Assembly (NCBI RefSeq): GCF_036178145.1
Contig: NZ_CP108067.1
Coordinates: 2,604,001 to 2,668,000 of the forward strand
Length of the DNA: 64,000 bases
DNA from: Streptomyces sp. NBC_00273
GTDB taxonomy: Bacteria; Actinomycetota; Actinomycetes; Streptomycetales; Streptomycetaceae
Direction: 5' to 3'
Shown piece after piece: positions 1-8,309 of the stretch (position 1 is the stretch's first letter; each line of letters starts with the position of its first letter). Made by a program: the position numbers and the translations under genes. A model generated the notes under the pieces. It was given only the letters and a program-made list of their open reading frames with translations, made no database searches and had not been told where the DNA came from.

Positions 1-967
1 GGCGGGGCGCGGCCTCGGCGGGGCCGGGGGCTTCGGGTGCGGGGTCGTCCGGAACGGCGAAGCGGGCTCCGCGCGGCGCGGGGAGCGCGGCGCCGGGAGC
101 AGAACCGGGGGTGCCGTCCCCGCCGGGGTATCCCGGCGGCGGGGTGAAGGCCGGGGCCGCGGGGGCCGCCGAGCCCGCGTACCGGGCGCCCCCGGCGCGC
201 CGCGCACCGCGCAGCCACCGCCCCTCGGCCCGGCCGACCGGCGGCTCGGCCCGCGGCTCGGCCCGCGCGGAGGGTTCCTCGGCGGCGGCCGTGTCCGGCC
301 GGGTGTTCGGTACGGCGCTCGAGCCCGCGCTCGCCCCGGTGCTCGGCTCGGTGCTCGCCCCGGCGCTCGACCCGGCGCTCGGTGCGGTGCGCGCCTCGCG
401 CTGCCGGGGCACCCCGGGCAGCCACGGCGCGACCTCCGGCCGCGCCGGCCACAGCCCGTCGGGGCCCACGTGCAGGGCCCGCAGGCGGGCGGCCAGGTCT
501 TCGTGGCGGGCCACGGCGCGGGCCACGTCGTCCTGGGCCCAGGCGAGTTCCCGGGTGAGGGCGTCCGTCTCGGCCCGGTCGGCGGCCCGGCCGAGCCGTA
601 CCGTCAGGCTCCGCAGGGCCGTCTGCGATGCGGCCCGCTGGGCCACCGCCGCGGCGAGCAGGGTCCGCAGCTCCCCCTCGCCGCCCGGCAGCCGGTCCCA
701 CACGGCGACGGCCGCCGCCCGCAGCTGGGCCGCGTATACGGTCTCCCGCGCCGCGAACTCCGCACCCCGCGCCCCGGCCAGGTCCCGCAGCAGCGATTCC
801 ACCATGTCCCACGGGGGCATCGCCGCCCCGTCGAGACAGGCCTTCATCCCCTCCGGATCCCGGCGCAGGAACTCCCCGTACCAGCCTGCCCCGGGATCCA
901 GTCTCTGCGTCAACCCCAGTAAATACCCCGAGAGTTGACTGATCGCCAGCGAAGTCGCGGTCTCCAT
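1..967 (-). CDS. Unidentified alanine-rich protein, C-terminus off the window
   Basis: An open frame runs leftwards from an ATG at 967 to the window edge, 322 codons without a stop. Residues 1-180 are mostly helical and include a conserved-looking start (METATSLAISQLSGYLLG) and a WYGEFLRRDPEG motif. From about residue 190 it becomes a low-complexity Ala/Ser/Pro/Glu linker containing a 4-residue repeat encoded by six 12-bp units (315-386). Codon 16 is TTA, the rare leucine codon read by the bldA tRNA in Streptomyces. The type resembles Streptomyces proteins that carry the uninformative label UL36-like tegument protein; I assign no function. An overlapping plus-strand frame is rejected. It lies 45 bp downstream of the PPOX gene and may be co-transcribed with it. 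Confidence 0.6.
   Translation of the reverse strand, partial: METATSLAISQLSGYLLGLTQRLDPGAGWYGEFLRRDPEGMKACLDGAAMPPWDMVESLLRDLAGARGAEFAARETVYAAQLRAAAVAVWDRLPGGEGELRTLLAAAVAQRAASQTALRSLTVRLGRAADRAETDALTRELAWAQDDVARAVARHEDLAARLRALHVGPDGLWPARPEVAPWLPGVPRQREARTAPSAGSSAGASTEPSTGASAGSSAVPNTRPDTAAAEEPSARAEPRAEPPVGRAEGRWLRGARRAGGARYAGSAAPAAPAFTPPPGYPGGDGTPGSAPGAALPAPRGARFAVPDDPAPEAPGPAEAAPR
315..386. repeat. Six 12-bp tandem repeats inside a coding linker
   Basis: Six units of the form GYGCTCGNNYCG follow each other at 315, 327, 339, 351, 363 and 375. Read on the minus strand they encode a degenerate 4-residue repeat of Ala, Gly, Ser and Thr in the linker of the left-edge gene, so length variation would stay in frame. 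Confidence 0.75.
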
Positions 968-1012
968 GACGGCATTGGATCCCACCTGTGTTACGGGCGG
1001 GCTACGGGAATC

Positions 1013-1393
1013 TCAAAGCTTGACGGCGATCGCGGTGTGCGGACGCTTGCCCCGGCGCGCCAGGGCGGCCGGCACGTCCACCACCCAGAACTGCCAGGTG
1101 TACTTGCGCGACATCAACTTCCGCACCCGCCGCAGCCCCGCCTCGTCGAGCAGTCGGGCCTCGCCCTCCCGCGGCTGCGCCCCTTCCTCGACGCGCCCGC
1201 GCATGTCGCAGGCGGTCACGGTGACCCGCCCGTTGTTGCGGATCCGCTTGACCTTCCACGAATCGCTGCGCGTCCACACGTACAGCTCGCCCCCGTCGGC
1301 GACCGCCCACACCGGTGTCGCCACGGGCGTGCCGTCCTTGCGGAAGGTGGTGAGGCTGACGTACCGCGCCCTGCCGAGCTCTTCGAGGTCCAT
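1013..1393 (-). CDS. PPOX-class F420-dependent oxidoreductase
   Basis: A 126-residue single-domain split-barrel flavin/deazaflavin reductase of the pyridoxamine-phosphate-oxidase superfamily. The N-terminus (YVSLTTFRKDGTPVATPVW), the WTRSDSWKVKRIRNNGRV segment that in this family contacts the cofactor phosphate, and the length all match the small actinobacterial F420-dependent group. Such enzymes reduce diverse substrates with F420H2; the substrate cannot be read from sequence. It starts 28 bp after the lipoprotein gene stop and lies 45 bp before the left-edge gene, so all three may share a transcript. Confidence 0.85.
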   Translation of the reverse strand: MDLEELGRARYVSLTTFRKDGTPVATPVWAVADGGELYVWTRSDSWKVKRIRNNGRVTVTACDMRGRVEEGAQPREGEARLLDEAGLRRVRKLMSRKYTWQFWVVDVPAALARRGKRPHTAIAVKL

Positions 1394-1421
1394 GTCCGCA
1401 CCCTAGGGGGTGGATCGCCGA

Positions 1422-2621
1422 TCAGGCGGGCGGGGTCTCTCCGTGGCTGACCGTTTCCCAGGCCACGAACAGCTCGTCCGTCCCGGCCGGCCGCGTCTTC
1501 TCGACCAGGGCGCGGGTGTACGGGAGCTTCGCGCCGGTCCGGGTCTCGTAGTGGTGCAGGGCCACCTCCAGGTCGGGCCCCATGGTCCGCTCCACCTTGC
1601 CCCCGCACAGCCACGGCGGGGCCTGGGCCCCGAGCTGGTACTTCGCGTGGAACTCCAGCGCGGTGCGCAGCCGGGCGGACTGCTCGCCGTACAGGTCGAC
1701 GCCCTGGTGCCAGGCGGTCTCGGCGATGTGCGCGGACGCGGCGAGCGCGTAGCCGACGTGCATCAGGTTGCGGCAGGTCTCCTGGGCGATGCCGTCGACG
1801 TAGGTGCCCTGGTCGAACCAGTACGCCTTGACCTGGGCGGCCGTCTGGATGGCGGCGGACCGCGGGGCCATCGGGCGCGGGCCGTCCATCCGGAGGTAGA
1901 AGTACGCCGGCACGCGCGCCCGGAACCGCTCCAGGGACTCCCGGAAGACCGCTCGGTCCTCCAGGAAGACGGCGATGGAGACGGCGGCGTCGGTCATGGC
2001 CAGTTCCCAGTTGCCGTTGTAGGCGGGCACCTGGGTGCGGACGGCCGGCAGGTAGGCCGTGCGCAGCATCTCCTTGAACCGGGCGACCCGGGGCTCCGCC
2101 CAGTTCGGGTAGTCGGCGTGCATGATCTCGGCGGCCCGCGCCCAGCTGGATCCGGACCAGGCGGCCTGGAGTCCGGCGTTGTCCTCGCGGTGCGTCTTCA
2201 TCACGGCCGACCAGGCGTCCATGATCTGCACGGCCTTGCGCGCGTGGGCGGGCCTGCCGTTCACCGACCACAGCAGGGCGTGGCTGTAGGCGGCGATCGC
2301 GTCCTGCCGCTCGTCGAGACAGGACTGCGGTCCGCTGTTGAAGGGGCAGGGCACCACGTCGGCCGGGTGCGGGGTGTAGTCGAGCGAGGCGTAGCGACTG
2401 CCGAGGAGCGCCCGGTAGGCGGAGAGCCAGGGTTCCTTGCCGGCCGCGACCATCTGCTTCGCCTGCCGGAGCTGACCGCGGCTGACGACGACGCCGGGGT
2501 GGTGGAAGACCACGTCGCCGGCGCGGTGACGGCCTTCGGGGGCGGCGCACGCCGCGAGCAGCAGGCCGCCCGCGAGGAGGGCGCCGACGACTGCGAAACC
2601 GACTCGCTTGGATGCGTTCAT
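1422..2621 (-). CDS. Alginate-lyase-family lipoprotein
   Basis: About 399 residues. The ATG at 2621 is chosen because a GAAGG ribosome site sits about 10 nt upstream; a start 51 bp further out would put extra residues before the signal. The N-terminus is a lipoprotein signal with lipobox LLAAC at about residues 21-25, so the protein is probably anchored outside the membrane. The remainder is an alpha/alpha-toroid of the alginate lyase (polysaccharide lyase 5-like) family, with the typical HALLWSVNGRP, YNGNWELAMTDAA and QETCRNLMHVGYAL segments. In this family NGNWE/H-Q-E/C-R-N positions line the active cleft. The polysaccharide degraded is unknown; Streptomyces homologues are common and need not act on alginate. 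Confidence 0.8.
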   Translation of the reverse strand: MNASKRVGFAVVGALLAGGLLLAACAAPEGRHRAGDVVFHHPGVVVSRGQLRQAKQMVAAGKEPWLSAYRALLGSRYASLDYTPHPADVVPCPFNSGPQSCLDERQDAIAAYSHALLWSVNGRPAHARKAVQIMDAWSAVMKTHREDNAGLQAAWSGSSWARAAEIMHADYPNWAEPRVARFKEMLRTAYLPAVRTQVPAYNGNWELAMTDAAVSIAVFLEDRAVFRESLERFRARVPAYFYLRMDGPRPMAPRSAAIQTAAQVKAYWFDQGTYVDGIAQETCRNLMHVGYALAASAHIAETAWHQGVDLYGEQSARLRTALEFHAKYQLGAQAPPWLCGGKVERTMGPDLEVALHHYETRTGAKLPYTRALVEKTRPAGTDELFVAWETVSHGETPPA

Positions 2622-2734
2622 GGCTGACACGCCTTCACGCTTGCCCCGTGCTCCGCACCTCCCACCGCCCATTGGGCCGTCTGGCCGCCGGGCCCGCCCG
2701 AACGACAGGAGCCGACGGGACTTTGACGACAGGC

Positions 2735-2986
2735 CTAGGCGGGGACGACGGCGCAGCGTCGCAGCAGATCGTCCAGGGAGAGGCCGAGCGCCGCGGCGAG
2801 GGCTGCGACCGTGAAGAAGGCGGGGGTGGGTGCCCGGCCGGTCTCGATCTTGCGCAGGGTCTCGGCGGAGAGTCCGGCGCCGGCCGCGACCTCGACCATG
2901 CTCCGGTCACCGCGGGCCTCGCGCAACAGGACGCCGAGCCGCTCGCCGCGCTCGCGCTCTTCGGGGGTGAGGGGGGTACGGACCAT
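2735..2986 (-). CDS. XRE-family helix-turn-helix regulator
   Basis: An 83-residue protein that is almost only a Cro/C1-type HTH: LGVLLREARGDRSMVEVAAGAGLSAETLRKIETGR, with the recognition helix LSAETLRKIETG, then a helix (FFTVAALAAALGLSLDDLL). There is no effector domain. It is transcribed divergently from the methionine aminopeptidase gene across a 64-bp AT-rich palindromic spacer, which makes it a likely local autoregulator of that pair. A purine-rich GTAGGATGGGG stretch precedes the ATG. Confidence 0.88.
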   Translation of the reverse strand: MVRTPLTPEERERGERLGVLLREARGDRSMVEVAAGAGLSAETLRKIETGRAPTPAFFTVAALAAALGLSLDDLLRRCAVVPA

Positions 2987-3007
2987 GCCCCCATCCTACC
3001 CCGCACA

Positions 3008-3049
3008 CCAATAACTATCCCGTTATTCTTATACCGGTATAGTTATTGG
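3008..3049. promoter_or_regulatory. Divergent promoter/operator palindrome for XRE and map genes
   Basis: CCAATAACTAT at 3008-3018 is perfectly repeated inverted as ATAGTTATTGG at 3039-3049. Inside lie a second inverted pair (AATAAC 3010-3015 / GTTATT 3022-3027) and the 10-bp palindrome ATACCGGTAT at 3031-3040. The arms carry both presumed -10 boxes: TATAGT at 3038-3043 exactly 7 nt before the map ATG, and GATAGT on the other strand for the regulator. A dimer bound here would cover both promoters. The AT content is striking against the flanks. Confidence 0.7.
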
Positions 3050-3050
3050 C

Positions 3051-3818
3051 ATGGTGAAACTGAAGACGGACCGAGAGATCGACGAGATGCGGGCCGCGGG
3101 CCGGGTGGTCGCCCGCGCCCTGGCCGCCGTACGGGAGGCCGCCGGCGTGGGGGTGTCCCTGCGGGACCTGGACCAGGTGGCCCGAGAGGTGCTCCGCGGG
3201 GCCGGTGCCACCTCGCCCTTCCTGGGCTACCGGCCGCCGTTCGCACCCGTGCCCTTCCCCGCCGTGGTGTGCGTCTCGGTGAACGACGCCATCGTGCACG
3301 GCATCCCCGACGACTACCGACTGCGGGACGGCGACCTGGTCAGCGTCGACTGCGGGGCGGAGCTCGGCGGCTGGGCCGGGGACGCGGCGGTCAGCTTCAC
3401 CGTCGGTCCCGCCCGGGCCGCCGACCTCCGGCTGATCGAAACCTCCGAGGCGGCCCTCGCCGCCGGGATCGCCGCCGCCGTGCCCGGCAACCGGATCGGC
3501 GACATCGCCCACGCGATCGGCACCACCTGCCGCGCCGCCGGGTACGGGGTGCCGGACGGCTTCGGCGGCCACGGCATCGGCCGCACCATGCACGAGGACC
3601 CGGGCGTGCCCAACGAGGGCCCGCCGGGACGCGGCATGAAGCTGCGCCCCGGCCTGGTCCTCGCCATCGAGCCGATGCTGATCGCGGGCGGTACGGACGA
3701 CTACACGTGCGACGCGGACGGCTGGACCCTGCGCACCGTGGACGGCAGCCGGGCCGCCCACTCGGAGCACACGGTCGCGATCACCGCCGACGGCCCGCGG
3801 ATCCTCACGGCCCTCTGA
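3051..3818 (+). CDS. map: Type I methionine aminopeptidase
   Basis: Removes N-terminal methionine from nascent proteins in the cytoplasm. The 255-residue protein has the complete metal-binding set of MetAP1: the two aspartates in SVDCGAELGGWAGDA, the histidine in GGHGIGRTMHEDP, and the glutamates in LAIEPML and SEHTVAI. It lacks an N-terminal zinc-finger extension. No Shine-Dalgarno is present; TATAGT ends 7 nt before ATG, the layout of a leaderless Streptomyces mRNA. This is not the ribosomal-protein-operon copy (no secY/adk/infA neighbours), so it is probably an accessory paralogue controlled by the adjacent XRE protein. Confidence 0.93.
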   Translation: MVKLKTDREIDEMRAAGRVVARALAAVREAAGVGVSLRDLDQVAREVLRGAGATSPFLGYRPPFAPVPFPAVVCVSVNDAIVHGIPDDYRLRDGDLVSVDCGAELGGWAGDAAVSFTVGPARAADLRLIETSEAALAAGIAAAVPGNRIGDIAHAIGTTCRAAGYGVPDGFGGHGIGRTMHEDPGVPNEGPPGRGMKLRPGLVLAIEPMLIAGGTDDYTCDADGWTLRTVDGSRAAHSEHTVAITADGPRILTAL

Positions 3819-3833
3819 ACCCCTCCCCGGCCC

Positions 3834-5633
3834 CTACGGCTTCCCGTGCGGGTGGACCACCATCGCCGAGCCGCCGCCCCGGCGGCTGGTCTCGGCCGCT
3901 GCCAGCCAGCGCCCGTCCGGCAGCCGCTGCACGCCGGTGGCCGCGCCGATCTCCGGGTTCTGCCGGAAGCCCTGGCCGATCGCCTCCAGCTGGGCGCGCA
4001 GCGGGCTGTTCCACAGGCCCGGCTCCAGCTCGGTGGTGGTCTGGTTGCGCTGGCTGGCCCGCGGCGCGGCGATCGCGTCGACCAGCGGCAGACCCCGGTC
4101 CAGGTGGCCGATCAGGGTCTGCAGCACAGTGGTGATGATGGTGGCGCCGCCCGGGGAGCCCACCGCGAGCACCGGGCGGCCGTCCTCCAGCACGATCGTC
4201 GGGGACATGGAGGAGCGCGGCCGCTTGCCGGGGCCGGGCAGGTTCGGGTCCGGGACCCCGGGCGCGGCCGGGGCGAAGGAGAAGTCGGTCAGCTCGTTGT
4301 TGAGCAGGAAGCCGCGTCCGGGAACGGTGATGGCGCTCCCGCCCGTGGACTCGATGGTCAGGGTGTACGAGACCACGTTGCCCCAGCGGTCGGCGGCCGT
4401 CAGGTGCGTGGTGTTCTCCCCTTCGTACGTGGTCGGGGCGGCCTGACCGGAGCCGCCGCAGGCCACCGGGCGGCGCGGGTCGCCGGGGGCCAGCGGGCTG
4501 GTCAGCGTACGGTCCGGTGCGATCAGGCAGCCGCGCGAGTCGGCGAACCGCTGCGACAGCAGCTCGCGCGTGGGCACGTCCACCGCTGCCGGGTCGCCGA
4601 CCCAGCGGCCCCGGTCGGCGAAAGAGATCCGCGAGGCCTCGATGAAGCGGTGCAGGTACTGCGTCTCGGACAGCTTCGAGAGGTCGGTCCGCTCCAGGAT
4701 GTTCAGCGCCTCGCCGACCGTGGTGCCGCCGGAGGAGGAGGGAGCCATGCTGAAGACGTCCAGGCCCCGGTAGTTCACCCGGGTCGGGTCCTGCCGCTTG
4801 GTCGCGTACGCGCGCAGGTCGGCGGTGGTCAGGTCGCCGGGGCGGACCTTGCGGGTGGCCGCCGGGTCCACCGGGGGTGTGCGCACGGCCCGGACGATGT
4901 CCTCGGCGAGGGGTCCGCGGTAGAGGGCGCCGGTCCCCTTGCGGCCGAGTTCGGCGTAGGTGGCGGCCAGGTCGGGGTTCTTGAAGGTGGAGCCGACCAC
5001 CGGCAGGGCGCCGCCGGGCAGGAAGAGCTTCGAGGTCGCCGGGAAGTCCTTGAAGCGGTCCTGGTTGAGCTCGGTCTGGGCCCGGAAGGTGCCGTCCACC
5101 GTGAAGCCCTCGCGGGCCAGTTTCTCGGCGGGTTTCAGCAGCTTGTCGAGCGGGCGGGAGCCCCAGGCGTCGAGGGCGCTCCTCCAGGTGGCGGGGGTGC
5201 CGGGCACGCCGACGCCAAGGCCGCTGGTCTGGCCCTCCGCGAAGGGGATGGGGAGGCCGTTCTCCTGGAAGAGGGTCTCGGTGGCCGTGGCGGGGGCGGT
5301 CTCGCGGCCGTCGATCGTGTGCACCCGGCGCGAGCGGGCGTCGTAGTAGACGAAGTAGCCGCCTCCGCCGATGCCCGCCGAATAGGGCTCGGTCACCCCG
5401 AGCGCGGCAGCGGTGGCGATCGCCGCGTCCACGGCGTTGCCGCCGGAGCGCAGGACGGCGATGCCCGCGGCGCTGGCGTCGGCGTCGACGCTGGCGACGG
5501 CCCCGCCGTAGCCGGCGGCGACCGGCACCTTGGCCGGTGGGGCGGCCGTGGTGGGCGGGGCCGCGGCCCCGGTGGAGACGAGCGCCCCGGCGAGGGCGAC
5601 GAGCGCTAACTGACGTGCGGCGGGGACGCGCAT
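3834..5633 (-). CDS. ggt: Secreted gamma-glutamyltransferase
   Basis: A 599-residue N-terminal-nucleophile hydrolase that transfers or hydrolyses the gamma-glutamyl group of glutathione and related peptides outside the cell. Residues 1-30 form a signal peptide. The SAGIGGGGYFVYYDARS segment and the autoprocessing/catalytic threonine in ENTTHLTAAD (Thr408, codon at 4410-4412) are intact, as are the GGSAITVPGRGFLLNNELTDFSF and GSPGGATIITTVLQ motifs of the small subunit. Codon 9 is TTA (5607-5609), so translation should depend on the bldA leucyl-tRNA if this is Streptomyces. It is convergent with map, with only 15 bp between the stops. Confidence 0.95.
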   Translation of the reverse strand: MRVPAARQLALVALAGALVSTGAAAPPTTAAPPAKVPVAAGYGGAVASVDADASAAGIAVLRSGGNAVDAAIATAAALGVTEPYSAGIGGGGYFVYYDARSRRVHTIDGRETAPATATETLFQENGLPIPFAEGQTSGLGVGVPGTPATWRSALDAWGSRPLDKLLKPAEKLAREGFTVDGTFRAQTELNQDRFKDFPATSKLFLPGGALPVVGSTFKNPDLAATYAELGRKGTGALYRGPLAEDIVRAVRTPPVDPAATRKVRPGDLTTADLRAYATKRQDPTRVNYRGLDVFSMAPSSSGGTTVGEALNILERTDLSKLSETQYLHRFIEASRISFADRGRWVGDPAAVDVPTRELLSQRFADSRGCLIAPDRTLTSPLAPGDPRRPVACGGSGQAAPTTYEGENTTHLTAADRWGNVVSYTLTIESTGGSAITVPGRGFLLNNELTDFSFAPAAPGVPDPNLPGPGKRPRSSMSPTIVLEDGRPVLAVGSPGGATIITTVLQTLIGHLDRGLPLVDAIAAPRASQRNQTTTELEPGLWNSPLRAQLEAIGQGFRQNPEIGAATGVQRLPDGRWLAAAETSRRGGGSAMVVHPHGKP

Positions 5634-5734
5634 CCGGTTCCTCCGGTCGACTGCCTGTCAGGTCTGGTTCGCGCAGCGTAACTTCACCGCACCCCCCGCG
5701 TCAGGAAGGCGGCCCGGCCGCTACCATCCGCCGC

Positions 5735-6460
5735 ATGAACGACGACGTGCGCAACATCGTGCTCGGGGTGATGGCCACCGCGGTCAGCGGCGGTTTCGGC
5801 TGGTTCGCCCGGACCTATCTGTGGCGCCGTACGCTGCGCCGCAAGCAGGCGTTCTTCGGGCTGCCGGCCGGCGCCGAGTGCCTGTTCGTGGTCAACCGGC
5901 AGATGGGCGGCAAGGAATCGTCGGTGCACCGCAACGACGCGTTCGCGCTGCTGGAGATCTCCGCGCTGATCAAGGACTGCGGCGCTAACGTCCAGATCGT
6001 CACCCACGACGAGGCGCGCCAGGGCTTCGGCGACCGCGCCGAGTTCTGCGTCGGCGGCCCGACGTCCAACACCCGTACGGTGGCGCACCTGGCCTCGATG
6101 CTGCCGGGAGTACGGGTGAACGTCGACGCCCAGGAGCACGTGGACCGGGGCGCGATACAGGTGGGCGGCGAGAGCTACCGGTGGGCCCAGGGGCAGGTGG
6201 AGTACGTGCTGCTGGCCAGACTGACGGGCGCACAGGGCGGCCGTCCCGTCTTCCTGCTCTCCGGGCAGACGGCGGTCAGCAACCAGGCCGCCGCCCGCTA
6301 TCTCGCCCGCCACCACGAGCGGCTGGCCCGCACGTACGGGAAGGATCCTTTCTGCTTGGTGCTGAAGGTGGTCAACTCCGATGCCTACGGCCCCGATGTG
6401 ACCGAGCTCGCGGCCGATGTCACCCGGGCCGCCCTGACACCCGAACCGGCAGCCGTGTGA
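5735..6460 (+). CDS. Membrane-anchored protein of unknown function
   Basis: The 241-residue product starts at the ATG at 5735, preceded by TACCAT-N7-ATG, a leaderless-type promoter. Residues 5-28 form one weak N-terminal membrane segment (VLGVMATAVSGGFGWFARTYLW), followed by a basic WRRTLRRK cluster, so the bulk is probably cytoplasmic. The soluble part has alternating alpha/beta character and conserved-looking motifs (CLFVVNRQMGGKES, FALLEISALIKDCGANVQIV, FCVGGPTSNTRT, VVNSDAYGPDV). I believe it is a widespread but uncharacterised Streptomyces family. Its 3' end overlaps the convergent P450 gene by 41 bp. Confidence 0.75.
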   Translation: MNDDVRNIVLGVMATAVSGGFGWFARTYLWRRTLRRKQAFFGLPAGAECLFVVNRQMGGKESSVHRNDAFALLEISALIKDCGANVQIVTHDEARQGFGDRAEFCVGGPTSNTRTVAHLASMLPGVRVNVDAQEHVDRGAIQVGGESYRWAQGQVEYVLLARLTGAQGGRPVFLLSGQTAVSNQAAARYLARHHERLARTYGKDPFCLVLKVVNSDAYGPDVTELAADVTRAALTPEPAAV

Positions 6461-7679
6461 TCCCGTTGATGAAGTTGGAGACCAGCCGGCGCGGCGGTCC
6501 CGCCAGTTCCGGCGCGGGCATGGCCGCGCACCACTCCTCGTAGAGGATCCGCAGCTGGAGCCGGGCGAAGTGGGCGCCGAGGCAGACGTGCGGGCCGTCC
6601 CCGAAGGAGACGTGCGGGTTGGGCGTCCGTGCCAGGTCGAGGCGCCCGGGGTCGGCGAAGACGCGCTCGTCGTGGTTGGCGGACGCGTGGAAGACCACCA
6701 CCTTGTCGCCGGCGCGGATGGACCGCCCGGCCAGTTCGGTGTCGACGGCGGCCGTGCGGCGGAAGCTGAGCACCGGCGGGTGGACGCGCAGGAGTTCGTC
6801 GACGGCCCGGTCGAACGGGACGGATCCGTCCGCGAGCCGGCGGTAGGCGTCCGGGGCCCCGGCCAGTGCGAGCAGGCCGCCGGGGGCGGCGCTGCGTACG
6901 GTGTCGTTGCCCGCGACGGTGAGCAGGAAGAAGAACATCTCCAGTTCGGCCGGGTCGAGCCCGGCCCCGGCGAGGGCGGTCAGCACGTCGTCGCCGGGGT
7001 GGGTGCGCTTGTGGTCGGCCAGTTCGCGGGCGTACGCGAACATCTCGCCGAGCAGGGCCGGGGAGCGCGGGTTGAGCGGGGTGCCGTCCGGGCCGAGGAG
7101 CGGCACCGGGGCGTCGTCGGGGTCCTGGTACCCGATGATCCGTACGGTCCACTCCAGCAGCAGGGCCCGGTCGGCGGCCGGGACGCCCAGCAGGTCGGTG
7201 AGGTTCAGCAGGGCGTACTCGTCGGTGACGGCGCGTACGAGGTCGGCGGCGCCGTCCTCGGCGTCCTGACGGGCGGCGGCGAGCAGGGCGCGGGCGCGCT
7301 CCCGTACCCGTCCGGCGAAGGCGTCGACGCGGGCGGGGGTGAAGGCGCGGGACACCAGCCGCCGCAGCCGGCCGTGCTCGGGCGGGTCCTGGTTGAGCAT
7401 GGTGCGGCGCAGGAACGGCAGGTCGGCCGGGTCGGGGTCACGGATCTGGGTGGCGCCCAGCCAGGAGGAGTACGTGCGGTGGTCGCGCAGGACCCGTACG
7501 ACGTCGGCGTGCCGGGTGACGGCCCAGAAGCCGGGGCCGGCGGGCCAGCCCGAGATCTCCGGCTCCGCCTGCCAGGCCACGGGGTGCCGCTCGCGCAGCA
7601 GCCGGTAGCGCTCGTGCGGGATGCCGGCGGCGTAGATCCGGGGGTCGAAGACGTCGGGGACGTCTGCGGCGTGGTCCAT
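6420..7679 (-). CDS. Cytochrome P450
   Basis: A soluble bacterial class I P450 of about 419 residues. The haem ligand loop FGDGPHVCLGAHFARL, the I-helix oxygen-activation motif AGNDTVR (acidic-Thr pair D-T), the K-helix ELLRVHP and the meander FRRTA are all present. The ATG at 7679 gives a normal length; an ATG 60 bp upstream would add a basic tail with no ribosome site. No ferredoxin or reductase is adjacent and no biosynthetic genes flank it, so the substrate is unknown. Its last 41 bp overlap the end of the convergent membrane-protein gene. Confidence 0.93.
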   Translation of the reverse strand: MDHAADVPDVFDPRIYAAGIPHERYRLLRERHPVAWQAEPEISGWPAGPGFWAVTRHADVVRVLRDHRTYSSWLGATQIRDPDPADLPFLRRTMLNQDPPEHGRLRRLVSRAFTPARVDAFAGRVRERARALLAAARQDAEDGAADLVRAVTDEYALLNLTDLLGVPAADRALLLEWTVRIIGYQDPDDAPVPLLGPDGTPLNPRSPALLGEMFAYARELADHKRTHPGDDVLTALAGAGLDPAELEMFFFLLTVAGNDTVRSAAPGGLLALAGAPDAYRRLADGSVPFDRAVDELLRVHPPVLSFRRTAAVDTELAGRSIRAGDKVVVFHASANHDERVFADPGRLDLARTPNPHVSFGDGPHVCLGAHFARLQLRILYEEWCAAMPAPELAGPPRRLVSNFINGITRLPVRVSGRPG

Positions 7680-7766
7680 GGGGCCACCGTGACGGGTGCG
7701 CGGCCCTGACCGCAAGGTCGCGGTCGGGGCCGCGGTCATGGTCGCGGTCAGGGGGTGCTGCGCCCG

Positions 7767-8309
7767 TCAGCGCTTCAGGTCGCATTCGGCCGGGGCGAGG
7801 GTGGTGTCGCTGCCCTGCAGGGTGACGGGGTTGAGGGTGTCCTTCTTGGCGGAGATGCCGATGGTGCACACGAGCTGCATGCGGGCCAGTGGCGAGAGGT
7901 CGCCCACGGCGAACGGCACCTTGACCGTCATCCCCGCGTGCGGGCTCGGGCTCACCGCGAGCTTCTCCGGCCCCGAACCGGCCGGCAGCTGGGGCAGCCC
8001 CGTTTTGAGTCCGGCCTCGCCGGCCCGGCCGCGGGGGCCTTCCAGCAGCAGGTGCAACAGCACCGCGGGATTGAGGTCGTAGCCCGCCAGGAAGCTGAAC
8101 GGGGCCGGGACGAGCCGGTCGCCCTCCTTGGAGAGGAAGTAGAGATAGGTGTTGTTCTTGCCGTCGGCGACCTTGACGGTGGCGGCGTGGCCGCTGTCGA
8201 TCACCCCGCTGCGTTTGATCCCGCATCCGGTGAGCAGGAGGGCGCAGCTCACCAGCGCCGCCGCGGCCGCGGCCGACCGGGACCTCGTCCTCGTCCTGCG
8301 CCCTGTCAT
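7767..8309 (-). CDS. GerMN-like lipoprotein, third gene of a two-component operon
   Basis: 180 residues. The N-terminus is a lipoprotein signal with lipobox LLTGC (about residues 22-26). The mature part has the hallmarks of a GerMN domain: YLYFLSKEGDRLVPAP, LLHLLLEGPRG, GLKTGLPQLP. The ATG overlaps the kinase stop by 4 bp (ATGA), implying translational coupling. The order regulator-kinase-GerMN lipoprotein copies mtrA-mtrB-lpqB, in which the lipoprotein modulates the sensor, but here the protein is only a short single domain. An accessory sensor role outside the membrane is inferred from this layout. Confidence 0.8.
   Translation of the reverse strand: MTGRRTRTRSRSAAAAAALVSCALLLTGCGIKRSGVIDSGHAATVKVADGKNNTYLYFLSKEGDRLVPAPFSFLAGYDLNPAVLLHLLLEGPRGRAGEAGLKTGLPQLPAGSGPEKLAVSPSPHAGMTVKVPFAVGDLSPLARMQLVCTIGISAKKDTLNPVTLQGSDTTLAPAECDLKR

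Noticed and set aside
111..938. A plus-strand frame rich in Arg, Ala, Ser and Pro at the left edge
   Set aside because: The minus frame has the natural N-terminus, helical composition and proper codon bias; the plus frame is low-complexity basic sequence typical of antisense GC shadows.
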